A DNA stretch of 64,000 bases from Chryseobacterium sp. ZHDP1 (GCF_018603435.1 NZ_CP075682.1:1488001-1552000), one strand, 5' to 3'; numbered from the stretch's first letter, positions 9,077-18,345 are shown. Made by a program: numbers and translations. Notes: generated from the sequence alone by a model not told the origin.

Positions 9077-9643
9077 TTATTTGGTGGAACGTACTAATTC
9101 TACAGAGAACTTTGCAGTACAGTTATTGTCTGTTGAGATAGTTCTTGTACCTCTTATTTTATTGGCTGAAAAATCATTCAGGATAACATTCATTTCAACC
9201 TGTTTTTTTGAAGCAGAATCTGTTTTAAAATTTAGCTTTGCCTCGTTGTTTTCAAATTTTCCGGAGTAGAGCCTTACCAGATTATTATTGTTGATGATTT
9301 TGGTTACAAGCTGGATAGAATCACTGTCGAATTCCCATGTATCGGTACGCTGATCGCCGACTACATAATCGCTGCAGTTGGACTCTGTACAGATCACTTT
9401 TCCTGTCCACGATCCGGCGATTTCAGCAGGCCAGACTACAATTCTCACCGAATCTTTTTTAGCAAAAATACTGTCTCTCATTTTTAAAAGAGACTGATAT
9501 TCAGATTCCTTCTGTGCAAATGATTTTTCTTTTTCAAGTAATTGCTGCTCTCTTAAAGTAAGGTCATTTTCCTTTTTCCTGTTGTCGCAGCTCGTTAAAA
9601 GCAGTAGAATAGCAGAAACTGCAAATAAGGCGTTTTTTATCAT
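9077..9643 (-). CDS. Hypothetical lipoprotein
   Basis: 188 residues with a lipobox (AILLLLTSC, Cys at about 19), so exported and lipid-anchored. A coiled-coil stretch rich in Glu, Lys and Gln (about 27-60) leads into a beta-rich domain with WPAEIAGSWTGKVICTESNC and a RGTRTISTDNN...AKFSVELVR end, suggestive of a small lipocalin-like barrel. No named family recognised. It is upstream of, and seven bases from, the antiporter gene. Confidence 0.7.
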   Translation of the reverse strand: MIKNALFAVSAILLLLTSCDNRKKENDLTLREQQLLEKEKSFAQKESEYQSLLKMRDSIFAKKDSVRIVVWPAEIAGSWTGKVICTESNCSDYVVGDQRTDTWEFDSDSIQLVTKIINNNNLVRLYSGKFENNEAKLNFKTDSASKKQVEMNVILNDFSANKIRGTRTISTDNNCTAKFSVELVRSTK

Positions 9644-9734
9644 ATTGAATAACTTGGTGAAAACAATATAAGAAAAAAAACGGAAAGTTTAGAGCCTCTA
9701 TTTTTGTGTGAATGGTAATAATTCGGATTGATTT

Positions 9735-10670
9735 TTAAGCGATTCGCTGCTTTTTAAACATTTCTCTATTGTAATTAATAACAAAAACACCCAAAATAAT
9801 CAATATCGCTGCAATGATAAATTTAGCTGAAATTTCTTCATTAAGAATCAGCCAGCTTAAGAAAATTGAAATAATAGTATTAATATAAGCCAGTATGGAA
9901 ACCTGAACCGGAGAAACCTTCGTTAAAGCATAATGATAGGCAAAAAAAGCAGCTACGGAGCCGAAAACGGAAAGATACAGCATTGCTGAAATACTTTTTA
10001 CAGACCAGTTTTCAAAGTTATAATTATCCGTGAAAAGGAAAGCAAAAATAATCTGAATAATTCCGGCAAACGCGAACTGATAAAATAAGTTCAGTGAAAT
10101 ATTTTTACTCTGGATATTCATTTTCTTCGTAAAAATCGTTCCTGAGGCCCATCCTGCAATGGCAATAAATAAAAGGAAAATCCCAAATCTGTAATCCGGA
10201 TTCGCAAGATCATTGATGCCGTCCCAAAAGATAAATAAAATTCCTCCGAAACACATTAAAAGACCGATCATTGCACGAATGGTGAATTTCTGCAATCCGA
10301 TGGCAACACTTCCCAAAAATACAACAATAGGTGAAGTTGCGCTCATTAATGAAGTTAAACTGCTCGTCAGCGTTTCTTCTGCAACGGTTGTCAGTCCGTT
10401 TGCCATAATCAGCATTAAAGAAGAAAAAATAAGCTGATATCCCAGATTTTTCCAGCCGATCCACTGGAACTGTTTTCTGTACAGTAAGATGAAAAGCATG
10501 ATAACTGCTGCCAGAAACTGGCGGATTCCCGCAACAAACCAAGCCGGAATGGTTTCAACAGCAACGCGGATTGATAAAAATGTAGTTCCCCAGACAACAG
10601 CAACGGTGAGAATGGCAAGAGTAAGCTTAAAATCTTTCAAAATGGTGGTCTTAGCGGCAAATATATTCAA
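9735..10670 (-). CDS. EamA/DMT family metabolite exporter
   Basis: 311 residues with ten predicted membrane helices in two EamA repeats: the first begins TLAILTVAVVWGTTFLSIRVAVE (split about residues 15-150) and the second covers FAIAGWASGTIFTKKM to the end, including the SVFGSVAAFFAYHYALTKV motif. The family exports amino acids or other metabolites; the substrate here is unknown. A basic tail (NREMFKKQRIA) follows the last helix, as expected for a cytoplasmic C-terminus. Confidence 0.88.
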   Translation of the reverse strand: MNIFAAKTTILKDFKLTLAILTVAVVWGTTFLSIRVAVETIPAWFVAGIRQFLAAVIMLFILLYRKQFQWIGWKNLGYQLIFSSLMLIMANGLTTVAEETLTSSLTSLMSATSPIVVFLGSVAIGLQKFTIRAMIGLLMCFGGILFIFWDGINDLANPDYRFGIFLLFIAIAGWASGTIFTKKMNIQSKNISLNLFYQFAFAGIIQIIFAFLFTDNYNFENWSVKSISAMLYLSVFGSVAAFFAYHYALTKVSPVQVSILAYINTIISIFLSWLILNEEISAKFIIAAILIILGVFVINYNREMFKKQRIA

Positions 10671-10733
10671 TTAAAAGTTCATTCAAAAGCTTTCCTGAGC
10701 TTCCTCAATATTATCCAACAACTTTTAAGCCTT

Positions 10734-10765
10734 TTTGCGTGAGGTTTTTTAATTTTTTATCTTTG
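10734..10765 (+). promoter_or_regulatory. Promoter of purE
   Basis: A TTTG box at 10734-10737 and TATCTTTG at 10758-10765 are separated by 20 bases, matching the Bacteroidota -33/-7 consensus. The start codon lies 21 bases further on. Confidence 0.8.
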
Positions 10766-10785
10766 AACATCTAATAAATTGAAAA

Positions 10786-11289
10786 ATGGTAGGAATAATA
10801 ATGGGAAGTCAGAGCGACTTGCCAATCATGGAACAGGCAGCGAATTTTTTAAAATCCCTGAACATCCCTTATGAACTGACGGTAGTTTCTGCACACAGAA
10901 CACCGGAAAGAATGTTCGATTATGCGAAAACCGCTAAAGAAAGGGGATTGAAAGTAATTGTTGCCGGAGCGGGAGGAGCAGCCCATCTTCCGGGAATGGT
11001 AGCGAGCTGTACAACCTTACCTGTGATCGGAGTTCCTATTTTGTCGAGTAACTCTATTGATGGCTGGGATTCTGTATTATCAATCCTGCAGATGCCGGGT
11101 GGAATTCCTGTAGCTACAGTGGCTTTGAACGGTGCTTTGAATGCAGGAATTTTAGCTGCAAAAATTATCGGAAGCTCCGATGAAACCGTTGCTGAAAACC
11201 TTCAGCAATATCAGGATTCTTTAAAGGATAAAGTTCTGGGAACTGTGGACGACATTAAGGAGAAACATCCGAATCATTTTGATAAATAA
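10786..11289 (+). CDS. purE: 5-(carboxyamino)imidazole ribonucleotide mutase
   Basis: 167 residues, class I PurE length. It moves the carboxyl group of N5-CAIR to give CAIR, the step after PurK. The diagnostic MGSQSDLPIM phosphate-binding start, VVSAHRTPERM with the catalytic His and the AGAGGAAHLPGMVAS loop are all present. It has its own consensus promoter and a downstream hairpin, so it is transcribed independently of purK. Confidence 0.97.
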   Translation: MVGIIMGSQSDLPIMEQAANFLKSLNIPYELTVVSAHRTPERMFDYAKTAKERGLKVIVAGAGGAAHLPGMVASCTTLPVIGVPILSSNSIDGWDSVLSILQMPGGIPVATVALNGALNAGILAAKIIGSSDETVAENLQQYQDSLKDKVLGTVDDIKEKHPNHFDK

Positions 11290-11309
11290 TTTAATACATG
11301 ATAAAGACT

Positions 11310-11334
11310 CAGGCTCACGAAATTCGTGAGCCTG
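11310..11334 (+). terminator. Hairpin after purE
   Basis: CAGGCTCACGAA pairs perfectly with TTCGTGAGCCTG. There is no long T-tract directly after it, so it may end transcription weakly or protect the 3' end. Confidence 0.55.
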
Positions 11335-11410
11335 ATTATCACTACTCCTGAAATTTAGTTAGTTATTCCGCTACAGCTTGTTTCATCAGGAATTTTTTCG
11401 AGTTCCATTA

Positions 11411-11438
11411 AAATAAAAACTCTCCGAGTTTGGAGAGT
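11411..11438 (-). terminator. Terminator of the YiaAB gene
   Basis: On the minus strand ACTCTCC and GGAGAGT form a stem with loop AAACTC, followed by TTTTTATTTT. It lies 11 bases past the stop of the YiaAB gene. Confidence 0.8.
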
Positions 11439-11448
11439 CTAATCTTTT

Positions 11449-11841
11449 TTATTCCTGAAGCATATTGTCCCGTGTATTTTTCTGAACGGCAATGGCTCCG
11501 AAAAGTGCCAGTAAAAAGGCAAATCCGTAAAAACCTTTTTCGCTTGGAAGAATCGTCGCATTCCATAATCCGATCGCCAATAGTACAATCGAGGAAAGAG
11601 TAGCAAACCAGCAGATCCCATAATAAATATCAGTCACTTTAATATTTTCCAGTCTGTCGCGTACTGCTTTCTGCAAAGAGACTACTGCAAATAATCCATA
11701 TAAAAGGATGGTAAAATAATATCCTTTCTCATTAAGCTGCATTTCCGCTCTTGCAAGACCTACAATAAAACCAATCATTCCGGCTCCTAAAGCAACCCAG
11801 GATGCTGCGACAAATGCAGTTGATACATTTTGCTTTTTCAT
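11449..11841 (-). CDS. YiaAB-domain inner membrane protein
   Basis: About 130 residues with four membrane helices in two YiaA/YiaB units: each has a pair of hydrophobic segments around a short basic loop (AFVAASWVALGAGMIGFIVGLARA; YYFTILLYGLFAVVSLQKAVRD; then IYYGICWFATLSSIVLLAIGLWNA and GFYGFAFLLALFGAIAVQKNTRD). The start MKKQNVSTAF at 11841 is preferred over an in-frame ATG nine codons upstream. Function of the family is unknown; E. coli YiaA is linked to stress. Confidence 0.85.
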   Translation of the reverse strand: MKKQNVSTAFVAASWVALGAGMIGFIVGLARAEMQLNEKGYYFTILLYGLFAVVSLQKAVRDRLENIKVTDIYYGICWFATLSSIVLLAIGLWNATILPSEKGFYGFAFLLALFGAIAVQKNTRDNMLQE

Positions 11842-11946
11842 GTTTAATGTTTTTGTTAAAAGCTTCAAAGATATTAATTTAAATTAAATGTGAACTATTC
11901 TTTAAAGGTTCCTTAATTAAATTAAACTAATAACATATATTGTACA

Positions 11947-13365
11947 TTAACACTCCGGAACATTCACCGCAATTGCCAAACCACCTTCTGAAGTTTCCTT
12001 AAAACGGTCATTCATCGATAAAGCTGTTTCCCACATGGTTTGTATTACCTCATCTAAAGTTACTTTCGCTTTTGCAGGATCACTTTCCAGTGCAATATTT
12101 GCTGCCGTGATGGCTTTTATAGCTCCCATCGTATTTCTTTCGATACAAGGAATCTGTACCAAACCTTTTATCGGGTCACAGGTTAAGCCTAAATGATGCT
12201 CCATGGCAATTTCGGCTGCCATTAAAACCTGACCGACACTTCCTCCCAAAATTTCGGTAAGACCAGCCGCCGCCATTGCCGAAGAAACGCCTACTTCTGC
12301 CTGACAACCGCCCATTGCCGCAGAAATGGTTGCATTTTTTTTGAATAATGTACCGATTTCTCCTGCTACTAAAAGGAATCTCACAATGTCATCTTCGCTG
12401 GTGAATTCCGTAAAAGCCTGTGCATACATCAAAACCGCCGGAATTACGCCACTTGCACCGTTGGTAGGAGCGGTAATAATTCTTCCGAAACTTGCATTTT
12501 CTTCATTCACCGCCAATGCAAAACAGGAAATCCATTTATTGATATTGGTGAAATTTTCTTCGGCTTCTACAACCTGCTGAAACCATTCATCTTTATTTTT
12601 GTAAATTTTATCGCCCAGTAATTTTCTGTTGATTCCGGCTGCACGACGCGTAACATTCAATCCGCCCGGAAGAGTTCCTTCTTTATTGACGCCTTTGTAA
12701 ATGCATTCTTTAATCTGCTGCCAGATGTAAAGTGCTTCTGCTCTTGTCTCGTCCGGTGTTCTCCAGCTTTCTTCATTGATTAAAATTAAATCTGAAATAC
12801 GTTTTAATCCTAGTTTTTCACAATATTTTACAATATCGGAAGATTTATGACAAGGATATAGAGTACGGACACAATGTTTCTGAATTGATTTTTTTTCCTG
12901 ACTCATGATAAAACCGCCGCCTACAGAATAAAAATCCTGCACAAGCTCGGTTCCGTCTTCAAAAATGGCTCTGAAAATCATTCCGTTGGGATGATACTCA
13001 AGAGATTTTTTCATATTAAGCACTAAATGATGCCCGTAAATGAAAGGAATCTCTTTTTCGCCACCCAGATTAAGAATTTGGGTAGATTTTATTTTTTCTA
13101 TTTTTTCATCAATTTTCGTGGTATCGATTGTTTTAAAATCTTCGCCATTCAGACCGAGCATTCCGGCAATATCGGTTCCGTGACCGATCCCCGTTTTTGC
13201 CAGTGAACCGAAAAATTCAAGGAAAACTTCTTTTACCTCTTCAATTGTTCTCTCTCTTTTAATAATCCTGATGAATGCAGAAGCTGCATTCCAAGGTCCC
13301 ATCGTATGCGAACTGGACGGACCTATTCCTACTTTTATAATCTCAAAAACCGATATTGATTCCAT
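11947..13365 (-). CDS. sdaA: L-serine ammonia-lyase (iron-sulfur)
   Basis: 472 residues, the single-chain form that fuses the beta domain (N-terminal, with SVFEIIKVGIGPSSSHTMGPW) to the catalytic alpha domain. It deaminates L-serine to pyruvate and ammonia using an oxygen-sensitive 4Fe-4S cluster; the cluster cysteines are expected in AAMGGCQAEVG, GLTCDPIKG and QIPCIERN, all present. The GAPTNGASGVIP-like substrate loop appears as APTNGASGVIPAVLMYAQ. The ammonium transporter gene lies upstream on the same strand, 240 bases away with a strong hairpin between, so the two are probably separate transcripts. Confidence 0.96.
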   Translation of the reverse strand: MESISVFEIIKVGIGPSSSHTMGPWNAASAFIRIIKRERTIEEVKEVFLEFFGSLAKTGIGHGTDIAGMLGLNGEDFKTIDTTKIDEKIEKIKSTQILNLGGEKEIPFIYGHHLVLNMKKSLEYHPNGMIFRAIFEDGTELVQDFYSVGGGFIMSQEKKSIQKHCVRTLYPCHKSSDIVKYCEKLGLKRISDLILINEESWRTPDETRAEALYIWQQIKECIYKGVNKEGTLPGGLNVTRRAAGINRKLLGDKIYKNKDEWFQQVVEAEENFTNINKWISCFALAVNEENASFGRIITAPTNGASGVIPAVLMYAQAFTEFTSEDDIVRFLLVAGEIGTLFKKNATISAAMGGCQAEVGVSSAMAAAGLTEILGGSVGQVLMAAEIAMEHHLGLTCDPIKGLVQIPCIERNTMGAIKAITAANIALESDPAKAKVTLDEVIQTMWETALSMNDRFKETSEGGLAIAVNVPEC

Positions 13366-13422
13366 ATAGAAATTTGCTCATTTTTCCCAAACACAAAGAT
13401 ACACGATAAATCGAGATGCAAA

Positions 13423-13450
13423 AGCCGGAGCTGAAAATTCAGCTCCGGCT
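13423..13450 (-). terminator. Strong hairpin between amt and sdaA
   Basis: AGCCGGAGCTGAA and TTCAGCTCCGGCT form a perfect 13-bp stem with a two-base loop; on the minus strand it is followed by TTTTGC. It lies about 150 bases past the amt stop and before sdaA. Confidence 0.6.
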
Positions 13451-13500
13451 CAAATTAAAACTATATGAACACTTGTAGATAATCTTTTTTGTATGAATGA

Positions 13501-13595
13501 AGAATGGTGAATTTGCTTCGCATTCAATTGTGAATTGTTAATCTTTTAATTTAAGTAAATTCACGATTGACAATTGACCATTTACTATTCAACAT
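13501..13595. repeat. Imperfect intergenic inverted repeat
   Basis: GAATGGTGAAT, CAATTGTGAAT and TTAAT on the left are mirrored by ATTCACGATTG, CAATTGACCATT and ATTCAACATTC on the right. It looks like a dispersed noncoding repeat rather than a gene. Confidence 0.45.
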
Positions 13596-13603
13596 TCTCT
13601 TTC

Positions 13604-14947
13604 TCAGCAAAGGCTTTCTTCATGCTGCGAAATATCCAGTCCCATATCTTCGGATTCTTCAGAAACTCTTAAAGTAATAATGCTATTGGTGATTTTATAC
13701 AAAAGCAATGACCCGAAAAAAGTAAAAACAGAGACTAAAAATAAGGCTGCCATATGATGGGCAAAAACTTCCAACCCGCCATGAAGAAGACTCGCATTTT
13801 CACCGTGTGCAAAAATTGCCGTTAAGATCATTCCCATAATTCCTCCTACTCCATGACAGGCAAAAACATCCAGTGTATCGTCAATTTTTTTTAAAGCTTT
13901 CCAATTCACCATTACATTAGAAACTATGGCGGAAATAAATCCGATGAACAGACTTTCTGAAACAGAAACAAAACCACAGGCGGGAGTAATTGCGACTAAA
14001 CCAACAACTGCTCCGATACAGGCTCCTAAAGCTGAAACTTTTCTTTTATTAATTCTGTCGAAAAAGATCCACGTCATCATCGCAGAAGCTGAAGCAATTG
14101 TAGTGGTTCCGAAAGCCGTCGCTGCTGTTGCATTGGCTGCCAAAGCCGAACCTGCATTAAAACCAAACCACCCGAACCAGAGCATTCCTGTTCCCAGCAT
14201 CACATACGAAATATTGGAAGGATCGTGATGAGGTTTTTTCCTGTTTCCTACAACCATTGCGCCTGCTAAAGCTGCAAAACCTGCACTCATGTGTACAACA
14301 GTACCTCCCGCAAAATCTTTTACGCCAAAATATTTATTCAGCAATCCGTCCGGATGCCAAACCATATGACAAAGAGGTGTATAAATAAACAGGCTGAAAA
14401 GCACCATGAATAGAAGATAGGAGATGAAACGTACACGTTCTGCAAAAGAACCTGTAATTAACGCAGGAGTAATGACTGCAAATTTCATCTGAAATAAGGC
14501 AAAAAGAATAAAAGGAATTGTTGAAGCCATTGCTTTATGCGGCAACACTCCTACCCTGCTGAAAAAGGGATAACTTAAAGGATTGCCGATGATTCCGTAA
14601 TGTTCTCCATTGATGGTAAAACCAATAGAATCTCCGAAAGAAAGAGAAAAACCGACAACTACCCACAAAATAGAAATTACTCCCAAAGCAATAAAGCTTT
14701 GAAGCATCGTAGAAATTACGTTTTTCTTCCCTACCATTCCTCCGTAAAAGAAAGATAAACCGGGAGTCATTAATAAAACCAGACCTGCCGCAGCAAGAAT
14801 CCATGCAACATCCGCACCTACAATTTTATCTTCGCTTAAAAACTCTCCTGTGTTGGGAAAATCTGTAATGGGACTCCAGAATAATCCGCCTACTGCAACA
14901 AGAGCGATGATCGCGAAAGAAACAATCCATTTTAAACCTACTGTCAT
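13604..14947 (-). CDS. amt: Ammonium transporter
   Basis: About 447 residues with 11-12 membrane helices. The Amt/Rh signatures are present: DVAWILAAAGLVLLMTPGLSFFYGGMVGKKN, DFAGGTVVHMSAGFAALAGA (the conserved D-x-A-G-G-x2-V-H-x-x-S/A motif with the first pore His) and DVFACHGVGGIMGMI (the second pore His). The ATG at 14947 (MTVGLKWIVS) is chosen; 17 further in-frame codons upstream are polar and look untranslated. No glnK/PII gene lies beside it, although Amt and PII often pair. It imports ammonium. Confidence 0.94.
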   Translation of the reverse strand: MTVGLKWIVSFAIIALVAVGGLFWSPITDFPNTGEFLSEDKIVGADVAWILAAAGLVLLMTPGLSFFYGGMVGKKNVISTMLQSFIALGVISILWVVVGFSLSFGDSIGFTINGEHYGIIGNPLSYPFFSRVGVLPHKAMASTIPFILFALFQMKFAVITPALITGSFAERVRFISYLLFMVLFSLFIYTPLCHMVWHPDGLLNKYFGVKDFAGGTVVHMSAGFAALAGAMVVGNRKKPHHDPSNISYVMLGTGMLWFGWFGFNAGSALAANATAATAFGTTTIASASAMMTWIFFDRINKRKVSALGACIGAVVGLVAITPACGFVSVSESLFIGFISAIVSNVMVNWKALKKIDDTLDVFACHGVGGIMGMILTAIFAHGENASLLHGGLEVFAHHMAALFLVSVFTFFGSLLLYKITNSIITLRVSEESEDMGLDISQHEESLC

Positions 14948-15055
14948 AAAAAATTTGTGTTTACCCTTCAAATGTAAGGATAAATTTTTCAAAAACAATA
15001 AAATTTAAAACAAACCCCTTAAAAATTAATAGAATTTTAATTTTTAAATACAATT

Positions 15056-15697
15056 TCAATCCAAAACCCCCTTCAAAATAGAAGCTACTTCTTTAAATTT
15101 TGTAATTGGAAATAAATGAGTCCCTCCTTTGATTACATAATCGGGTTTGGAATTTTTTATCGGGAAAACAATATCGCGGTCTGCTAAAATCTGTATAACA
15201 TCAGGGTTTTCTTCAAACTTCCAGTCTGATATTTTTTCAATCGACCATTTTAAATAATACGGATCTCTTACTCTGAAGTATTGTAAAACCTTAGGATTTC
15301 GCGGATCAAAGAATTTTCTGACTACAGAATACATATTGGTTGTTCTTTCGTTGAAAAAAGTAACAGGAAGAACTTTTGGAATTTTTGTGATCTGTCCGGC
15401 TTTAATAAGACGGGATTTTTCTTTATGGGATTTAATGCTTCCGAGAATAACAACTTTTCTGGCAGGTTTCAGCCTGTTGATCTCCTGCACCATAATTCCG
15501 CCGAAAGAGTATCCTACCAGATAAAAGGGCTCAGAATCATCAACCTTTTCTGCCATCCTTTTTACGTAATCTGAGAATTCTTCATTTTGGTGAGGAATCA
15601 GCCAATCGATAAAAACCACTTCGTGATGCTTTGGAAATTCAATTTTTTCCAAAACCTTAAAATCTGCACCAAGTCCACTTACTACATAAATTTTCAT
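15056..15697 (-). CDS. Alpha/beta hydrolase
   Basis: 213 residues, somewhat short for the fold. It has the start KIYVVSGLGADFKVLEKIEF, an oxyanion-type segment, the nucleophile elbow VGYSFGGIMVQEI (Ser at about 82), an Asp in IQILADRDIVFP and a His in IKGGTHLFPITKF, giving a full catalytic triad. No signal peptide, so cytoplasmic. Substrate unknown. Confidence 0.85.
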   Translation of the reverse strand: MKIYVVSGLGADFKVLEKIEFPKHHEVVFIDWLIPHQNEEFSDYVKRMAEKVDDSEPFYLVGYSFGGIMVQEINRLKPARKVVILGSIKSHKEKSRLIKAGQITKIPKVLPVTFFNERTTNMYSVVRKFFDPRNPKVLQYFRVRDPYYLKWSIEKISDWKFEENPDVIQILADRDIVFPIKNSKPDYVIKGGTHLFPITKFKEVASILKGVLD

Positions 15698-15724
15698 ACC
15701 ACTAAAATAAAAAAATCGTTAAAA

Positions 15725-15758
15725 AAAATGAGCGATTCCCAAAGAAATCGCTCATTTT
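15725..15758. terminator. Bidirectional terminator
   Basis: AAAATGAGCGATT and AATCGCTCATTTT form a perfect stem bordered by A and T tracts on both sides, between the YceI and hydrolase genes (both minus strand), so it mainly ends the YceI transcript. Confidence 0.8.
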
Positions 15759-15781
15759 CGTTTATTAAAGGAAATTATACC

Positions 15782-16414
15782 TTATTTCTTTTTAACAGGC
15801 GTTCTGTTTTCGTTATCCAAAACTGCTGTCGAAATTTTGAACTGAATATCCATTTCGTTTTTAATGAAATAATCCTTCAGAGAAGACTGGTAGAACACTT
15901 TGAAATCTCTTCTGTTCAATGAGAATTTAGCCGATTCGATAACCACCGTAAACTGAGTGATATAGACATTTGCAGGGAAAGTGATCGTTTTTCTCACTCC
16001 TTTAATCGTTACATCTCCGTAAACGGTAGAATTATACTCGCTGTTTGCCAAAGGAATTATTTTCGTTAAATGGAATTTCGCCAGCGGGAATTTTTTAACA
16101 TCGAAGAAATTTGAACTTTTAAGATCGTTCGTTAATTTTACCATATCTTCATCCTGACTGGAAACATCACCTGCCATCAATGACTTCATATCAATCACAA
16201 ATTCTCCGTCCACCAAAACTGTTTTGTCAAAAGTGAATTTTCCACTTTTCAGTTTTATGGTTCCGGAATGTGTAGTAGGAACCGTTTTTACAACTTTATA
16301 CCCCCACCATCTGATGTCCGACGATGTTACTTTTACCACTTTATCTCCTTTCTTCTGAGCGAAAACAAATGACATACTTACGCACATCATAGCAAACAAT
16401 AGTAATCTTTTCAT
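15782..16414 (-). CDS. YceI family protein (copy 1)
   Basis: 210 residues with signal peptide (cleavage after FVFA). The YceI lipocalin-like barrel is recognisable from VTSSDIRWWGYKVVKTVPTTHSG at the start of the mature part, the GEFVIDMKSL strand and DFFDVKKFPLAKF-like motif (here SNFFDVKKFPLAKFHL). YceI proteins bind polyisoprenoids in a hydrophobic cavity in the periplasm. The C-terminal NENRTPVKKK tail is extra compared with the neighbouring copy. It is a tandem paralogue of 16493-17059, separated by a terminator, so each copy has its own transcript end. Confidence 0.88.
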   Translation of the reverse strand: MKRLLLFAMMCVSMSFVFAQKKGDKVVKVTSSDIRWWGYKVVKTVPTTHSGTIKLKSGKFTFDKTVLVDGEFVIDMKSLMAGDVSSQDEDMVKLTNDLKSSNFFDVKKFPLAKFHLTKIIPLANSEYNSTVYGDVTIKGVRKTITFPANVYITQFTVVIESAKFSLNRRDFKVFYQSSLKDYFIKNEMDIQFKISTAVLDNENRTPVKKK

Positions 16415-16446
16415 TCTTTTTTATTTACAATTCAACAAAAATAAAA

Positions 16447-16471
16447 AAAAGTGTAGAACTTCTACACTTTT
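16447..16471. terminator. Terminator between the two YceI genes
   Basis: AAAAGTGTAGAA and TTCTACACTTTT pair almost without a loop, flanked by A-rich and T-rich tracts. Confidence 0.75.
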
Positions 16472-16492
16472 AATAATCTTTTTTTGATTAAA

Positions 16493-17059
16493 TTATTTAG
16501 CTGTTACTTTTACAAGCAAATCCATATCATCTTTCACAAGAACATCCTGCATTGTTGATTTGTAAGCAACATCAAATTTCTGTCTGTCGATAGAGAATTT
16601 GTTAGACATTAAGCTTACTGCTCCGTTTGCATAGGTAATTTTTGCAGGGAAAGAAATCGCGTTCGTTTTTCCTTTTACCGTTAAGTTTCCTGTAACTAAA
16701 GAAGTGTACACTTTATCGTTGTTTTTCTTTACTCCGGTGATTTTGAAAGTTGCTGTTGGAAATTTTTCAACTTCAAAGAAATCTCCTGTTTTAAGGTGAC
16801 CATTCAGTTTTTGCTGATATTCACCGGAAAGGTCTGTAGCATTAATAGAAGTCATGTCTAGAACGAAAGAACCTCCTACTAACTGGTTTCCTTTCAATAC
16901 CATTTCTCCGGATTTTACTTTTACGGTACCGTTGTGAGAGCTTGCCTCAGATTTTGCGATTTTGTAACCCCACCACTGTACATCAGAGCTTACTACTTTT
17001 TTTACCTGTCCGAATGCAAGTCCGCTTGCTAAAACTGCTAATAAAAATATTTTTTTCAT
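16493..17059 (-). CDS. YceI family protein (copy 2)
   Basis: 188 residues with signal peptide (cleavage after AFGQ). Mature start KVVSSDVQWWGYKIAKSEASSHNG parallels copy 1 and is the family signature; FVLDMTSINATDL, GDFFEVEKFPTATFKITG and LTVKGKTNAISFPAKI follow. Probably a periplasmic lipid-binding barrel. The two tandem copies differ enough that the duplication is old. Confidence 0.9.
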   Translation of the reverse strand: MKKIFLLAVLASGLAFGQVKKVVSSDVQWWGYKIAKSEASSHNGTVKVKSGEMVLKGNQLVGGSFVLDMTSINATDLSGEYQQKLNGHLKTGDFFEVEKFPTATFKITGVKKNNDKVYTSLVTGNLTVKGKTNAISFPAKITYANGAVSLMSNKFSIDRQKFDVAYKSTMQDVLVKDDMDLLVKVTAK

Positions 17060-17178
17060 TTGAATAAAAGTTATTTTCTTGTTTGTTATTTACTGATACA
17101 AATGTAACTAACTGCTTCGAGAGATTTCATTGATGTACATCAATAAATACATTTTTTTTCATGAGTAATATCATCCAT

Positions 17179-17203
17179 AAAAAAACTCCGAATTTCTTCG
17201 GAG
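17179..17203 (-). terminator. Terminator of the glucokinase gene
   Basis: On the minus strand CTCCGAA, loop GAAA, TTCGGAG, then a run of seven T; it directly follows the glk stop. Confidence 0.88.
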
Positions 17204-17210
17204 CTTTGTT

Positions 17211-18260
17211 TTATTCGTGATAGTAAGCGGTATAAAGCGCTGAACCAATGAGTGCCGTATTCGGATTTCTGTTCAGATAAATCGGAATGTTTCTCAGCAT
17301 TTCTTCCATTTTATCGCTGATCTTGAACTTTTCATAGAATTTATCCTTGTTAATATAGTCTGTAATAATCTGCGGAATATCTCCGGAAATCAGCAAACCG
17401 CCGGTTGCTTTTAACTTCAGCGTTAAATTGTTTGCCTCTCTTGCTAAAAATTCAAGGAAAGTGTCCAGAGCAATCTTACAGATCAGAACATCTTCTTCAA
17501 CCGCAGCTTTATATAGTTCTTCAACAAAATTGCCATTCGAGAAACGCTCTGCAAGCCATTCCGGTTCAGGATGTCTTTTTACATCTCTGAGGAATCTGTA
17601 AATATTAAACAGACCTCCTTTAGATAACACATTTTCCCAGCTTACAATTCCGTAAAGATTATTCAGAAACTGATAAAATTCTACCTCAACATTCGTTCTT
17701 GGAGAGAATTCAGAATGTCCTCCTTCTGTTGCGAAAGGTCTTAAATATTTTCCGTCGAAGAAATATCCTGCTTCACCCAAACCATTTCCCGGAGCGAGAA
17801 TCGCTACGTTGCCGTTTTCAAGATGTCCGCTTGTGTAGATCGGGTCAAGATCAGAATCTTCCAAAAGCCCCATTCCGTAAGCTGAAGATTCCTGGTCATT
17901 CAGCATATTTACTTTTTCGAATCCCAGATCTCTTTTGTATTCTTCTACATCAAGATTCCAGCCTAATCTTGCAGGGCTGCTTTTTCCGTTTAAAACCGGT
18001 CCCGGAACAGCCATTCCAAGCCTTTTCACATTCTCCAGCTGATTGTCCAGAATAAACTTCTTCAGGATTTCTGAAAAAGAAGCATACTCTTTCGTTGGGT
18101 AATTATTCTGGATTTTAATCTCAAGACCTCCGTTACCGGAGACGAAATATCCTAAAGTTGTAATATCTTCACGTAGGTTTGCGCCAATGATAGAAACGTT
18201 ATCATTGCTACCGTTTTTTACTCCTGGTAAATAAAGTGGAAATTTTGGATTCAAAATCAT
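17211..18260 (-). CDS. glk: Glucokinase
   Basis: About 349 residues of the bacterial glucokinase (Glk) type, which phosphorylates glucose with ATP. Visible signatures: a phosphate-1-like block in SIIGANLREDITTLGYF, GMAVPGPVLNG, NMLNDQESSAYGMG with the catalytic Asp, APGNGLGEAGYFF as the phosphate-2 loop, and FATEGGHSEFSPR, which binds the sugar. The ATG at 18260 (MILNPKFPLYLPG) is chosen; an upstream in-frame ATG at 18329 lies in AT-rich leader. The N-terminal nucleotide-binding DxGGT of model enzymes appears as GANLRED, a divergence shared with many Bacteroidota enzymes as far as I recall. Confidence 0.88.
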   Translation of the reverse strand: MILNPKFPLYLPGVKNGSNDNVSIIGANLREDITTLGYFVSGNGGLEIKIQNNYPTKEYASFSEILKKFILDNQLENVKRLGMAVPGPVLNGKSSPARLGWNLDVEEYKRDLGFEKVNMLNDQESSAYGMGLLEDSDLDPIYTSGHLENGNVAILAPGNGLGEAGYFFDGKYLRPFATEGGHSEFSPRTNVEVEFYQFLNNLYGIVSWENVLSKGGLFNIYRFLRDVKRHPEPEWLAERFSNGNFVEELYKAAVEEDVLICKIALDTFLEFLAREANNLTLKLKATGGLLISGDIPQIITDYINKDKFYEKFKISDKMEEMLRNIPIYLNRNPNTALIGSALYTAYYHE

Positions 18261-18314
18261 AACCTCAAATTTTATCAAATATAATAATATCTTTTGTAAA
18301 TTTTCGTTAGAAAT

Positions 18315-18345
18315 AAAAAACCTTCTCAAAAAATCGAAAAGGTTT
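18315..18345 (-). terminator. Terminator of the outer-membrane protein gene
   Basis: On the minus strand AACCTTTTC and GAGAAGGTT form a stem with an eight-base loop, followed by TTTTTTATTT. Confidence 0.75.

Noticed and set aside
8405..9097. Plus-strand ORFs opposite the antiporter
   Set aside because: Antisense to a clearly conserved gene; composition follows from that gene's codons.
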